Source: Symbiodinium natans (Eukaryota; Sar; Dinophyceae; Suessiales; Symbiodiniaceae). Taken from it: a stretch of 64,000 nucleotides of DNA. Shown here piece after piece: positions 36,666 through 49,984 of the stretch (position 1 is its first letter; each line of letters opens with the position of its first letter). The translations under genes were made by a program, and so were the position numbers. Below the pieces are notes generated by a model that was not told the origin of the DNA, did not search any database, and saw nothing but the letters and a program-made list of their open reading frames with translations. The stretch spans positions 62,001 through 126,000 of the forward strand of contig CAJNDS010002579.1 in assembly GCA_905221605.1 (NCBI GenBank), read 5' to 3'.

Positions 36666-38760
36666 ACAGCAAGGCAGAAACTATATAACACTCAAGACTC
36701 CCCCCACATCTCGGCCCCCCGCCACACGCCCCCCCCCCCCCCCCCCACCGCCCCCCCCACCACCGACCCCCCCCACCCCCCCGACCCCCACCCCCCCCAC
36801 CCCACGCCCCCGAAACTCCAACTGGACTTCCCCCCTTCAAGTCAGAATGCATCCTTCGGGTAATCCTTCGGCTTCTCCGACAGAAAGCAAAGGCGAAGCT
36901 TCTTCGCAGCGCTGCTGCGGAGGCGAGCTAAGCCAGGGGGCAGACAAGCTTTGCTGGGCTCACAGGTTGCAGGTTTCGTCGAAAAAGAAGAATGCCTGCG
37001 GACGACGCTTGAGTGGACGGCTTTGCGCCAGCAATCAACCCTTAACCCGGCGTAGTCCAGAAGGGATGTCTTTTTGCGTTTCTATGTTCGTGCAAGCGAT
37101 GGGGGCGGGTGTAGGGTCCATGGTTTCATGCAGGACTCCTGCCGTAGTCTTTTGGGCCCCGGCCCGAGACCTTCAACAAATGGGGTCAACAGGCTCAACT
37201 CAATACCATTTCGACCTCAAGGTCTTTGGCTTTTAAAGGGGTCCAGCGTTCTTGGGGAGTCTCAGCTTCACGCCTAAGTGGCCAAAACATGCCTCTTACT
37301 CAGTAGCTCACTCACAGCGACCCACACTTATGCAAGTCCGCTTGTGCCCTTTGCAAAATCCCTCTAGCGTGGCTTGTGGAGACCCTGAGCACCCCTTCTC
37401 CCCCAAATCCGAAACACTGCCTAAACTCCTTTCTCCTGTCATCGGCTCAGGGCTCGGATTTAGGATTTTAGACTTAAACCGCTCTCCCAGTGGATTGCTG
37501 CAGGACTCTCGCGACGGGGAGACCGTGGCAACAGCTCAGAGGACTCCAAGCAATGGCATGCGGCACCCCGCTGAACGCTGTCGTGGCGCAATGTCTTGAC
37601 AGGAGCCGCACGCGTGCCGAGGCCGCTGAAACGCTGTGATTCCTGTAATATGCGCTCGTGGCGTTGGGGTCGCGAAGCATCTTGCCCGCAGGAGATGCTT
37701 GCTGCTACGCACAGGAGCGCCTGCTCGGCGCATTTTGCTCAGACGGTGTTGTTGAAGCGAGCCCGCTCTTATTGCCGCCCTTTCCTTGTGCGGTGAGCTT
37801 TAACAGGGAGAGTCTTGTCCTAGGCCACGTCGCAGTGCCAACGCGAGTTGCGTGGCTTGGCCCCCGGCAAGAGCTGTTTGCTTGTCGGGTGCCTGTAAGG
37901 CCTGAATCCCAAGACCCTGAACCCCTAGACCCCTTCCTTCAAGCCTTAAAACCCTGGGCCGTTGACACTAAGTATGCGGGTCGGGGCAGCGTTGTCAAGA
38001 AGTTGTGTGCGCTCGTATAATTGCAGCTCGTGCGTTCTGGTTTCTGCAGCTCGTGCGTTCTGCGCGGGTTGCTCCTGACCTTGATGGTGTTGCTAGGTGA
38101 AACGGGGCCAGGACTTTTTGTGACTTTGCTGGGTTTGCGTTTACGTGGGGAAAGACATAGGGGCCACGACCATGCCATGATTTTGTCGGATGCTGAGGCA
38201 CTCGCGCAGAGACGGCGGCGGAGTTTTCCAAGGGCGTTCAAACGATCCTCCAGGCAGACACAGTCGGTGAGCTGCAGCTTTGTGTCATGTACTGCGCAGT
38301 CTCTGAAGGCGCAAAGTCGGGGAGAAGAACATGTGCGACAGGAGGTGCGAGCAGCATCGCACGGGCAAGCAACAGCTTTAATTCTGCTTTGTTTGCCGGA
38401 AGCTCTCCGCTATTGCTGACGCAGGTCCGTGGACTTTCGGCTCAGCTGGAGATGATGCCTGCAGCAGAGTTTTATGCAATGACAGTCCAATCAGTGCCAC
38501 GCAGTGTCTCAGCAGCGCCTCGGCAGCTCCGCTCAAGGCACCGGAGCCGATCAGCAGCTGAAGCGCGACCCCAAGCATGTTTCTGAGGATTTCAGCTCGG
38601 GGCTTCGGAAATCTGTTCCCCGTTGGAAGGATGTGCTCCGCTGTGCTCTCCCCCTGCAATGGGTGAAACTGATGCTCGTTTTTTGTGCCTCCAAGAGAAA
38701 CGCTGCCTTCCGCTTCTCGTACCACTTTAGAAGAAAATGAGGAGATAGAGAGAAGGAGAG
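36666..38760. other. GC-rich unique sequence, possible undetected exons
   Basis: A C-rich tract lies at 36715-36815. The stretch 37250-38760 is free of telomere-like units and has balanced GC. It has several overlapping open frames of 90-146 codons on both strands (for example 37658-38020 and 38021-38419 on plus, 38378-38818 on minus), none with a recognisable domain. Spliced exons could be hidden here, but I cannot support a model. Confidence 0.3.
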
Positions 38761-38867
38761 ACATGGTCAGGGGGAGAGAAGAGGGATGGGCAAGAACAAG
38801 GTAAGGAGAGGCCACCATAGTACGACTTGCGTGACAGCAGCGTGCCCTCGTGGGAACGTCAAGTTTT

Positions 38868-39305
38868 CCTCCAAAGAGACAAAGCGCAAGCCCTGGTCCC
38901 TAAGGTTTTGGGTTCAAGTTTTCCTCCAAAGAGCCAAATCGCAAGCCTTGGCCCCTAAGATTTTGGGTTCAAGTTTCTTCCAAAGGGCCAAATCGCAAGC
39001 TCTGGTGGTTAAGATTTTGGGTTCAAGTTTTCCTCCAAAGAGCCAAATCGCATGGTCCCTAAGATTTGGGGTTCAAGTTTGCCTCCAAAGAGCCAATCGC
39101 AAGCCCTGGTCCCGCAGACTGTGGGTTCAAGTTTTCCTCCAAAAAGCCAAATCGCAAGCCCTGGTCCCTAAGATTTTGGGTTCAAGATTTCCTGAGCCAG
39201 ATCGCAAGCCCTGGTCCCTAAGAATTGGGTTTCAAGTCTTCCTCCAAAGAGCCAAATCGCAAGCCCTGGCCCCTAAGATTTTGGGTTCAAGTTTCCTTCC
39301 AATCT
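38868..39305 (-). repeat. 55-bp minisatellite, reverse orientation
   Basis: Units TTCAAGTTTTCCTCCAAAGA then GCCAAATCGCAAGCC and CCCTAAGATTTTGGG are the reverse complement of the array at 33886-34385. About eight units, some truncated. A 173-codon open frame across it is chance. Confidence 0.92.
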
Positions 39306-39472
39306 AAGAACATGTCTGGCGACCCCCAAAAGACATAGACTCACAGCTTCCCGCGTGACAGCCTCGTACCCTCCTCGGAATGGGTTTGGCAATAACAAAA
39401 CCCGAGTGCCAGCTTCCAAATAAACCCTATTTAAGCCACCCACGGGGGGGGGGGGGGGGGGGGGGCAGGAGG
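39306..39472. other. Intergenic with a G-run
   Basis: A run of about 25 G lies at 39442-39466. Nothing else was recognised. Confidence 0.6.
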
Positions 39473-39664
39473 GAGTTACCATAATTAGGATAACTTTAGG
39501 CTCGCCAGCCTGAGTTATCATAATTGTGAACGCTATAGGTTCCCGAGCCTCAGTTATCATAATTATGATAACTGTAGGGTCCCCAGCCTCAGTTATCATA
39601 TTTATGATAACTTAGGCTCCCCAGCCTCAGCTATCGTAGCTATGATAACTATAAGCCTCCCAAC
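39473..39664 (+). repeat. Tandem 38-39-bp repeat with palindromic core
   Basis: Four to five units of CCTCAGTTATCATAATTATG and a following TAGG-CCCCAG part. The core ATCATAATTATGAT is self-complementary, so each unit can form a small hairpin. Confidence 0.85.
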
Positions 39665-39832
39665 TAGGAAGATGATAAAAGATGATGAAAGATCATAAAA
39701 GATGATAAAAGATGATAAGGATATGAAAGGAAGATGATAAAAGATGATAAACGATGACAAAAGATGATAAAAGATGATAAAAGATGATAAAAGATGATAA
39801 AAGATGAGAAATGAAAATATGACAAGAAGATG
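39665..39832 (+). repeat. AAAGATGATA-type tandem repeat
   Basis: About fifteen imperfect AAAGATGATA/AAGATGATAA units. Confidence 0.85.
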
Positions 39833-40124
39833 ATACCCGACACTTCAATAATGCAAATCATCTGAACCATTTAATTAATTTGAATGATTCAATCTCAATA
39901 TTTAAATTATTTAACTCCCCGGGTTATTTAAATAATTTAGTTGGCGCGCAATTAAATTCCTAAGATTTTTTTAAATTCTCCTGCCCCCTTGGGGGCGCAG
40001 GGGGGGGGGGGGGGGGGGGGGGGGGGAAAGGGGGGGGGAGGAAGGAAGAGGGCAGGGGTTGGGAGGGTGAGCTGCTCTTTCATTTGATTACACATAAACA
40101 CGCTGGAGTGAAAAATCATCATCA
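39833..40124. other. AT-rich foldback and G-run
   Basis: AAATTATTTAA and TTAAATAATTT near 39905-39945 form a hairpin around CCCCGGG. A run of about 30 G lies at 39997-40026. No gene was seen. Confidence 0.6.
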
Positions 40125-40334
40125 ATATCCTCGAGCAACGGCATCGTCATTCAACATCATCATCAAACATCATCATCAACATCGACATCCTCGACCAACA
40201 CCATCATCATGCAGCAGCATCATCATCAAACATCAGTAATCAGCAGCCTCATCAACCTCATCCTGAACATGAGCAGGAACACCAGCATCAACGTCATCAT
40301 CAAACAGCATCAGCATCGCAATCAGCATTCAACA

Positions 40335-40367
<33 letters not shown>

Positions 40368-40812
40368 AACCTCACCCTCCAACATCAGCATGAACACCAT
40401 CATCAGCATCATCCTCAACCTCATCATCAGCCATCATCAGAAAGCATCATGAGTCAACATCATGCTTTAGATTAACGACAACATCATCGTTAAAGTTATT
40501 TAGCATAGATCACGGTATAACTATCGGAAGGCTCATGGTGAACATCTCAGATGGAAACGTGCTGCACGCGTATATAGATCACACCTGTGAGACACTATAT
40601 CTAATAAAATCCTAAATGTATGACTGGCGTTGATGGTGATGATGATGATGATGATGTTTGATGAGGTTGGCTGTTGACCTTTGATGCTGCAGTTCATGAT
40701 GCTCTTTGTCGAGCATGTTTGATGATGATGTTTGATGATGATGTTTGATGATGATGCTTGATGATGATGTCTGATGATGATGTTGATAATGATGTTTGAT
40801 GATGATGGTTGG
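40125..40812. repeat. CATCAT and GATGAT blocks in opposite orientation
   Basis: 40125-40475 is CATCATCAA-type and 40620-40812 is TGATGATGTTTGATG-type, separated by about 140 bp of unique sequence. The two blocks can pair as an inverted repeat. Open frames encode only His/Ser/Gln repeats. Confidence 0.85.
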
Positions 40813-40914
40813 GGAGAAGGCGGAGAGCGGGGTGAGGAAGGAGGGGCCAGAGTGGGTTGGGGTAAAGGGAGGGGAGGGTTTTTTTTTTTTTTTTTGGGGG
40901 GGGGGGGGTGGATT
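40813..40914. other. G/T homopolymers
   Basis: A T-run then a G-run lie at about 40880-40908; the flanking purine-rich sequence resembles 33780-33840. Confidence 0.6.
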
Positions 40915-43900
40915 TGAATTCTTTGCGTTGTTTGAATTCTGAACCCCTATTTGAATAATTCAAATGGGGTTTCAGAATTCAAATCATACATAGTATCCCG
41001 GCAACAAAACCACCATTTGAAAAATTCAAATAATTCACAGAATTCAAAAGATTCAAATAGTTCCATCGACCCATTTGAATTCTTTGAGTTATTTGCATTC
41101 TGAACCCCTATTTAAATAATTCAAATGGGGTCTCAGAATTCAAATCATGTTTAATATCCCGACAAGTAGAACCACCATTTGAATGATTCAAAGAATTCAA
41201 AGAATTCAAATAATTCAAAGAATTCACATCGACCCATGTGAATTCTTTGAATTATTTGAAGTCTGAACCCCTATTTTAATTCAAATGGGGTCTCAGAATT
41301 CAAATGGGTCATTTGTATTCTTTGAATTATTTGAATTCTTTGAGTTCTTTGAATTATGCAAATAGGGCGGTTCCTCCTGTAAATTCTTGCCTTCACCGAA
41401 TTGAATTCTTTGAATTAATTGAATTCTGAACGCCTATTTAAATAATTCAAATGGGGTCTCAGAATTCAAATCATGTTTAATATCCCGACAAGAAGAACCA
41501 CCACTTGAATAATTCAAAGAATTCAAAGAATTCAAATCATTCAAAGAATTCAAATCGACCCATGTGAGTTCTTTGAATTGTTTGAATTCTGAACCCCTAT
41601 TTGAATAATTCAAGTGGGGTCTCAGAATTCAAATGGGTCATTTGTTTTCTTTAAAAAAAGGGTGGCTCCTCCTCTAAATTCTTGCCTTCACCGATTTGAA
41701 TTCTTTGAATTCTGAACCCCTATTGAAATATTTCAAGTGGGGTCTCAGAATTCACATCATGTTTAATATCCCGGCCAGAAGAACCACCATTTGAACAATT
41801 CAAAGAATTCAAATCGACCCATTTGAATTCTTTGAATTATTTAAATCGACCCATTTGAACTCTTTGAATTATTTTGAATTCTGGACCCCTATTTGAATAA
41901 TTCAAATGGGGCCTCAGAATTCAAATGGGTCATTTGTATTCTTTGAACTATTTGAATTCTTTGAATTCTTTGAATTATTCAAATAGGGTGATTCCTCTAA
42001 ATTCTTGCCTTCACCGATTTGAATTCTTTGAATTATTTGAATTCTGAACCCCTATTGAAATAATTTCAATTTGGGTCTCAGAATTCAAATCATGTTTAAT
42101 ATCCCGGCCAGAAGAACCACCATTTGAATAACCCAAAGCATTCAAATAATTCAAAGAATTCAAATCGACCCATTTGAATTCTTTCAGTTATTTGAATTCT
42201 GAACCGCTATTTAAATAATTCAAATGGGGTTTCAGAATTCAAATGGGTCATTTGTATTCTTTGAATTCTTTGAATTATTCAAAAAGGGTGGTTCCTCCTC
42301 TAAATTCTTGACTTCAACGATTTGAATTCTTTGAGTTATTTGAACTCTGAACCCCTATTTTAATAATTCAAATGGGCTCAGAATTCAAATCATGTTTAAT
42401 ATTCCGGCCAGAAGAACCGCCATTTGAATAATTCAAAGAATTCAAATAATTCAAATCGATCCATTTGATTTTTTTGAACTATTTGAATTCTGAACCCCTA
42501 TTTGAATAATTCAAATGGGGTCTCAGAATTCAAACCATGTTTAATATCCCGGCCAGAAGAACCACCATTTGAATAATTCAAAGAATTCAAATAATTCAAA
42601 GAATTCATATCGACCCATTTGAGTTCTTTGAATTATTTGAAGTCTGAACCCCTATTTGCATAATTCAAATGGGGTCTCAGAATGCAAATGGGTCATTTGT
42701 ATTCTTTGAATTACTTGACTTCTTTGAATTCTTTGAATTCTTTGAATTCTTTGAATTCTTTGAATTATTCAAATAGGGTGGTTCCCCCCCTGAATTCTTG
42801 CCTTCACCGATTTGAATTCTTTGGATTTATTTGAATTCTGAACCCCTAAATAAATAATTCAAATGGGTCTCAGAATTCAAATCATGTTTAATATCCCGGC
42901 CAGAAGAACCACCATTTGAATAATTCAAAGAATTCAAAGAATTCAAATAATTCAAAGAATTCAAATCGACCCATTTGAATTCTTTGAGTTATTTTATTTG
43001 AATAATTCAAATGGGGTCTCAGAATTCAAATGGGTATTTGTATTCTTCGAATTATTTGAATTCTTCGAATTCTTTGAATTATTCAAATAGGGTGGTTCCT
43101 CCTCTAAATTCTTGCCTTCACCGATTTGAATTCTTTGAATTATTTGAATTCTGAACCCCTATTGAAATAATTTAAATTTGGGTCTCAGAATTCAAATCAT
43201 GTTTAATATCCCGGCCAGAAGAACCACCATTTGAATAATTCAAAGAATTCAAAGAGTTCAAATAATTCAAAGAATTCAAATCGACCCATTTGAATTCTTT
43301 GAGTTATTTTATTTGAATAATTCAAATGGCGTCTCAGAATTCAAATGGGTATTTGTATTCTTTGAATTATTTGAATTCTTCGAATTCTTTGAATTATTCA
43401 AATAGGGTGGTTCCTCCTCTAAATTCTTGCCTTCACCGATTTGAATTCTTTGAATTATTTGAATTCTGAACCCCTATTGAAATAATTTAAATGGGGTCTC
43501 AGAATTCAAATCATGTTTAATATCCCGGCCAGAAGAACCACCATTTGAATAATTCAAAGAATTCAAAGAATTCAAATAATTCAAAGAATTCAAATCGACC
43601 CATTTGAGTTCTTTGAATTATTTGAATTCTGAACCCCTATTTGAATACTTCAAATGGGGTCTCAGAATTCAAATGGGTCATTTGTATTCTTCGAATTATT
43701 TGAATTCTTTGAATTCTTTGAATTATTCAAATAGGGTGGTTCCTCCTGTAAATTCTTGCCTTCACCGAATTGAATTCTTTGAATTATTTGATTTCTGAAC
43801 CCCTTTTTGAATAATTCAAATGGGGTCTCAGAATTCAAATCATTTTTAATATCCCGACAAGAAGAACCACCATTTGAATAATTCAAAGAATTCAAAGAAT

Positions 43901-44420
43901 TCAAATCGACCCATTTGAATTCTTTCAGTCAGTTATTTGAATTCTGAACCCCTATTTGAATAATTCAAATGGGGTCTCAGAATTCAAATGAGTCATTTGC
44001 ATTCTTTGAATTATTTGAATTCTTTGAATTTTTCAAATAGGGTGGTCCCTCCTCTAAATTTTTGCCTTCACCGATTTGAATTCTGAACCCCTATTTGAAT
44101 AATTCAAATTGGGTCTCAGAATTCAAATCATGTTTAATTTCCCGGCCAGAAGAACCGCCATTTGAATAATTCAAAGAATTCAAAGATTTCAAAGAATTCA
44201 AATAATTCAAAGAATTCGAATCGACCCATTTGAATTCTTTGAATTATTTGCATTCTGAACCCTTATATAAATAATTCAAATGGGGTCTCAGAATTCAAAT
44301 GGGTCATTTGTATTCCTTAAATTATTTGAATTCTTTGAATTCTAAACTCCTATTTGAATAATTCAAATGGTGTCGCAGAATTCAAATGGGCCATTTGTAT
44401 TCTTTAGATTATTTAAATTT
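40915..44420 (+). repeat. Satellite array: AATTC/TTTGAA higher-order repeat, about 320 bp per unit
   Basis: The marker TTTAATATCCCG recurs at intervals of about 325, 287, 325, 308, 142, 347, 319, 310, 331 and 285 bp from 41147 to 44131. Each unit contains nested foldbacks: GAATTCTGAACCCC/GGGGTCTCAGAATTC around ATTTGAATAATTCAAAT, and GAACCACCATTTGAATAATT against AATTATTCAAATAGGGTGGTTC. There is no coding capacity. Confidence 0.93.
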
Positions 44421-44585
44421 TTTACATTCTTATTACATGTTAGGAAACAAAAAGAAGCCAAATAGACCCGAAAGGTTGCTCTCTCTCTCATATATATATA
44501 TATATATAGTTATTTATGTATATTTTTATCATTGTTATTATTATTGTTATTGTTATGATGATGATGATTATTATTATTATTATTA

Positions 44586-44629
<44 letters not shown>

Positions 44630-44700
44630 GTGTATATATATTGTATTAAATACATAAATAAACATATATATATATATATAGTCACTATACTGTGAATAGA
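44421..44700. repeat. TA and TTA microsatellites
   Basis: (TA)n lies at about 44490-44508 and 44663-44680, and (TTA)n with GAT at about 44535-44625. Confidence 0.9.
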
Positions 44701-47700
44701 CGTCCCATGCTTTGGGGCTTATGGAGTAGGACCTTAAACTGCGGAGTTGTTTTCTTAGCAAACCCTGAACCTTAAACCCTAAACCCTACAAGCCCTAAAC
44801 CCTAAGCAACAGCCATCTTCTCTCTCCGAGGTATAAGTTCTTCTCAAGCATTCCGGCCGCTGGGCTACGATCTGCGGTTTAGGCTTTAGGTTTTATACTG
44901 GGTTTACAAGGGCTTGCAGGGCTTATAATCGAGTTTATAGGGTTCATATCTGGTTTTAGGGTTACGGCTGCAGGGTTGACAAGGGCTTATAGTTAAAATA
45001 CTTTCTAGGGTTTGCAGGGCCTTCGCGTTGTCGTCGTTATAGGAAATATTTTCAGAGCATTCGCTTCGAAGAGTTCCACCAACAGGCCTAGTATAGGGGT
45101 CGGAAGAACTACTACTAGTACTCCCTTACGGTCCCTATATAAATACACTCTAATTCCCCCGTCCACCCCCCCCCCCCCCCCCGCCCAACAAAAAGCAATA
45201 ATACAACATAATTGATTAAAAAAAACAAAACTAAACCCTAAATCCGATTCGAATTATTAAGGCCCGCTATAGTAGTCCACGAACCCGAAGCCCAGCCGAC
45301 CCCCAGGCATTCGTGTGTCTTAGGGCTTAAGGCTTAAGGGGGCTTCTTAGGGTTCTCGGGTTTCGGGCTACCTAGCCGGACCCCCAAAACCCCAAGCCCT
45401 AAACCCGAAACCCCAAACCCCGAACCCCAAGCCCTGCTAAACCCCAAACCCTCACCCCAAGCCCTAAACGGCCTTAGGGTTGAAGGGGTTTATGGGGTTT
45501 AAGTGGCTCCCTTCATCCTCCACAGCAGCCCTCCTGGTGTTTATGGGCCCTTACCTCCTTTGGTACTTGATGTTAGGGTTTATTGTTTAGGGTTTAGGGT
45601 TTAGGGTCTAGGGTCTAGGGTCTAGGGTTTAGGGCTCTTAATCTGTATAGGGTATATAAGGGGTTTATAAGGGGTACCCTGTTAACAGGCCCATAAAAAG
45701 GGACATGGAACTACCCGAAGATCAGGATGTAGGGTGTAGGGGTTTAGGGACCCACTGTGTCAAGATTCTGCCCAAAGATCTTCGAGTTGGGTTTTTGTGT
45801 GTTTAGTGTAACCCTAAACCCTAAACCCTAAACCCTAAGCCCTAAACCCTAAACCCTAAACCCCACGCCCGCGACCTCGGCGTAGGGAGAGTATGCCGCA
45901 ACCCCAAACCTTAAAACTCCTAAGCCCTGAACCCCTAAACCCTAAACTCCTAAACCCTAAGCTCCCCCTACCCTAATGCCCCTAAAACCAGCTGAAAGGA
46001 GAGTATGCCTCAACATGAAACCCTGAAACCCCTATACCATGAACCCTAAATCCTAAACCCTAATCTCAGTCAGGGGATTTGGGCACCTCAAAATTCAAAA
46101 GCCCCCTCTGAGTCCTAAACCCTAGAACCCTAACCTCTAAATCCCTCAACCCTAAAGCCCCAATCCCCCCCAAACCCTAATCCCCCTCAAAACATCAAGG
46201 AGAGCATGCTCACGCTGTTCCTGTCCATCACTGGCGGTATCGACTCCAACGTGGCACTGAACCCGCTACGGCAGGCACACTTCCTAAACCTTAAAGGGTT
46301 GGGGCTTAGGAAAGTTTCGGGTTTGGGGTTATACATATATACATGTAAAAAGGGTATAGGGAAAAAGGGTTTAGGGAAGAATTAGGGGGGCTAGAGCTTT
46401 GGGCTCCCTGCAACTCAACCCTAGATCTTATACCCCTGAGCCCTAAACCCGAAACCTTACACCCTCAAAAGCCCCCCTTGAGGATGGACCTCACGAAAGT
46501 GAAGAAGTTTCGGGTCGGGGGCTCTTTTGGGGTCCTTTTCGAGTCTGACAGCGTTTGGAGGGGGCCCTCTGGGTTAGATTGAGGTTTTCGAGGGTTTGGA
46601 GGGTCAACAGGGCCTACAGGGTTTGGGGTTCGGGGCTTACCGAATGTAGGTTTTAGTGTCCAGGGTTTATAGAGTGGGGTCTAAACCCTAAACCCTAAAC
46701 CCTAAACCCTAAACCCTAAACCCTAAAGAGGGCCTCTGCTGCAAGCCCCCGGCCCCAAGCCTTGGTAGTGTCTCTATGCACAACCGGACACGTGACAGTA
46801 ACCCCAACATGGGGGGGTTGAATACTAGGATTCTCTAATAATCCCCTATAAGGTACCCCTAAGGTTTGTGGCGCTTGACAGCTTGACTGTAACTTTAGAT
46901 CCTTGGCCTTTTTGGGTTTATTGGGGGTCTTAATATGGCAGCTAAAGAACTAATTTATAGCTACCCTTCCGAGTGCAGCCAAGTAATTGCGGAACCCCAG
47001 AAGGGCCTGGAAACCTAAACCCCAAACCCCAAACCCCAAACCCCAAACCCCAAACCCTGAACCCTAAACCCTAAACCCCAAGCCCCAAACCCCAAACCCT
47101 AAACCCTAAACCCTAAACCCAACTTCGGAACCCCAGAAGGGCCTGGAAATCTTCGTGAGCCCATGTCAAGGTGTCTCCCATCGCCGTTGCCTGCTACCTC
47201 ATGTGCCCTGGCGATGTGGGCACTGGGTTCCGGGCTCTCAAAACTAGTGATCTCCTTTTGGGACCTGTCGCAACACCTATACCCAAGGTCCCTTGATGCC
47301 CCAAGCTGGTACCCCTTGCAATTTTGTTTCTAGATCCCCTTATCAAGTAGCCAGCTCCAGAAAGGGTATCCCTAAACCCTAAACCCTAAACCCTAAACCC
47401 TAAACCCTAAACCCTAAACCCCTTATTGTCGCATGGTTTTTTGGGGTTTCGGTTTTAGGGTTTAGGGTTCAGGGTTTAGGGTTTAGGGTTCAGGGTTTGG
47501 GGTTTAGAGTTTAGAGTTTGTTGCGGGAAGCGAGATGAAGAGAGGCCCCACAGGCGGGATGCGAAGCAGCCTGTGTACCTTACGTCGAACGCGTGTTGCA
47601 CGCGGGGCAGCTTGAGGGCTAGTAGGGTTTTAGAATTTAGGGCTGATAGGGTTTAGGGTTTTTTTAGGATTTTTTAAGGTTGATTCAGTCCATTCGGGCT

Positions 47701-49230
47701 TCTAGGATTTTAGGATTCAGGACTTTTTGTTCCGGGGCTGTTAGGGTTGATTCAGTTCAAGCCAAGGGGCTCCCGGCCTTGCTTCCAAAAAGCCCGCACC
47801 ACTTGCCCATGTCGAAGGACAAGCACGGTTCTCCGGCTACAACCGCCCGAAATCCTGCAGCGTGGCCCCTTCTACCGGAAACCGGAGAAGGGCGAGCTGC
47901 GGTTTAGTGTTTAGGGTTTAGGGTTTAGGGTTTAGGGTTTAGGGACGGGAAGCAATTTTAAGACTGTCCGCCGGTTCTGCGACAGGCGGAAGGGACGTCA
48001 AGACCCAGTGTGCGCGCTGCGCGCACACCTCGGCAACCGAGCAAAGACCATTGGGGTTCAGGTTTAGGGTTTAGGGTTTAGGGTTTAGGGTTTAGCGTTT
48101 AGGGTTCCCTGAAAAAGGTATCCCTTCTGAACCCTCTTCTGGCTCTTTTTAACCGGGACCCTTGTTGAGAGGGTCTATATCCCCAACAATCCCCCGAATC
48201 CTATCCTATCCCCTACAAAGACAATGTCTTTTGTTATGCTTGTTGGGGGCTTGGTAGAGTTCAGGGTTTAGCGTTTAGGGTTGGGGTTTAAGATATGCCT
48301 TAAGGGTTTTCAATCCCCTACATTTCCGCTAAATTGTAGGGTTCAGGGTTTAGGGGTATAGCCCACAGTCGGACTTCCGCCAAATTCTGCCTTTGCCCAT
48401 GTAATTCTACGACTTCTTTCTCAGTGTTGTGCTGAACGGCCTCTACCCACCCCAGCGTGGGTTTAGGGTTTCAGGGTTTAGGGTTTCAGGGTTTAGGGTT
48501 TACGGTTTAGGGTTTATGGTTACGAAGCCACGATAGGGTCGTGCCCGGCCATTCCTTCTGCACTCTTTGCCTTCAGATGTGCAACTCTAGGACCCCTTTA
48601 GACCTCCCGCGCGGTTTACAGAAGGAATAGCCACACAAAGTCCCCTGGCGCCCTTGACCCTAAACCCTAAACCCTTGACCCTAAACCCTAAACCCTAAAC
48701 AAAACCAAGCATGTGTCTGCAGCTGGCCTTCTTTCAAGCAAAGGCAAAAGATATTTGCACTCTTTGGAAGTTCCAGTGTGGGACACTGGCAGGATTTTAA
48801 GCTCAGGCTGTACAGGGCCTTCTAGTGACTCAGTGCTTAGACACACTATAGACCTTGCATAGCCCTTAACAGTTAAACTCTTGGGTGCAGGGCCTGATAG
48901 TGACTCAGTGCCTATAAACACTATAGACCCTTCAGAGCCCTTAACCATCCCTTCACCCTAAACTCCCCAGCCCTCCCACTCTCACGCGTGCAACAAACAG
49001 CCCTAGTGCCTTGAAACCCACTGCCTAGAGTCGCAAGAACTTAGAGCATTTTAGGACCCGAAACCCTAAACCCTAAGCCCTAAAGCCCTCTCGTCGCAAA
49101 CATGGGCTGCTGGAGGGTCAAGTTTTGGAACAAGGCAGGGGTTTAGGGTTTAGGGTTTAAGATTAGGGTTTGGGGTTTAGGGTTTAGGGCTCAGGGCTTG
49201 TCCCAAAATGCCTTGCCGCTCTTAGAAAAC

Positions 49231-49262
<32 letters not shown>

Positions 49263-49677
49263 CAAAAACAAAGGCAGCCCCAAATTAGAGCTAGTTTCGG
49301 AAGCCCCCCTCCCCTCCCTCAGATTGAGCAAATCGAAGGTATGACGGAGTTTAGGAATCGTAGTTTCCGACCTCTGCAAACTGTTTGCTGCGTGCGTGTA
49401 TGCGAACTCGTGATGTTTGCACACCCCAGGGGTAGTTACACCGTCAGTTCATCTGGTCCCTTGCCCTTTATAAAGCGTTCTCAACTATGGGCCTTTGTGC
49501 TTTAAAGGGTATATAAGGGGTATACGTACCCTCAACCTTCAACCCGAAGCCCTAAACCCAGTTAAGGCATAATCAGGGTGCTATATGGGGGTTTACGAAA
49601 ACAAGGGACCCCCCTAATATAGTCCCCAAATACTAGGATTCCATGTCAGGATGACCCCAATAAGGTACCCTTAATTC
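44701..49677. other. Telomere-like arrays and dispersed short repeats, no gene
   Basis: Arrays: 45590-45632 (+), 45810-45865 (-), 46680-46728 (-), 47013-47120 (mixed CCCCAAA/CCCTAAA), 47366-47422 (-), 47456-47515 (+), 47903-47945 (+), 48062-48110 (+), 48460-48525 (+) and 49137-49190 (+). A C-run of about 33 lies at 49229-49261. AGGGTATATAAGGGGTA occurs at about 45652, 49507 and 59682. Dispersed-repeat copies lie near 45098, 46830 and 49650. No coding frame was recognised. Confidence 0.5.
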
Positions 49678-49819
49678 CGGAAACCCCAAACCCCAAACCC
49701 CAAACCCCAAACCCCAAACCCCAAACCCCAAACCCCAAACCCCAAACCCCAAACCCCAAACCCCAAACCCCAAACCCTAAACCCTAAACCCTAAACCCTA
49801 AACCCTAAACCCTAAACCG
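49678..49819 (-). repeat. CCCCAAA array passing into CCCTAAA
   Basis: About 14 CCCCAAA units (49681-49777) are followed without a break by about six CCCTAAA units. The variant block is homogeneous, so it expanded as a unit. Confidence 0.95.
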
Positions 49820-49984
49820 GTAAGGTGTCCCTGTTCGCGTAGGCGTGCAGCCTCAGCGACAAAGAGCTCGAGCAGCTCGCTCAGAGCTCAGCGAGTGGAC
49901 TTTCCAAGCCTAAACCCCAAGCTTGTTGTCTTCAGGGCTTCCCAACCCCGCTAGGGTTTTGGATTTAGGGGCTAATTAATTAGT

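Noticed and set aside
38786-39307. 173-codon frame with repeated AKSQALAPKILGS
   Set aside because: Arises from the 55-bp minisatellite; the period is not a multiple of three, so the peptide changes frame from unit to unit.
40915-44420. CRISPR-like array
   Set aside because: Units of about 320 bp with diverged palindromic content, no short identical repeats with unique spacers, no cas genes, and a eukaryotic context.
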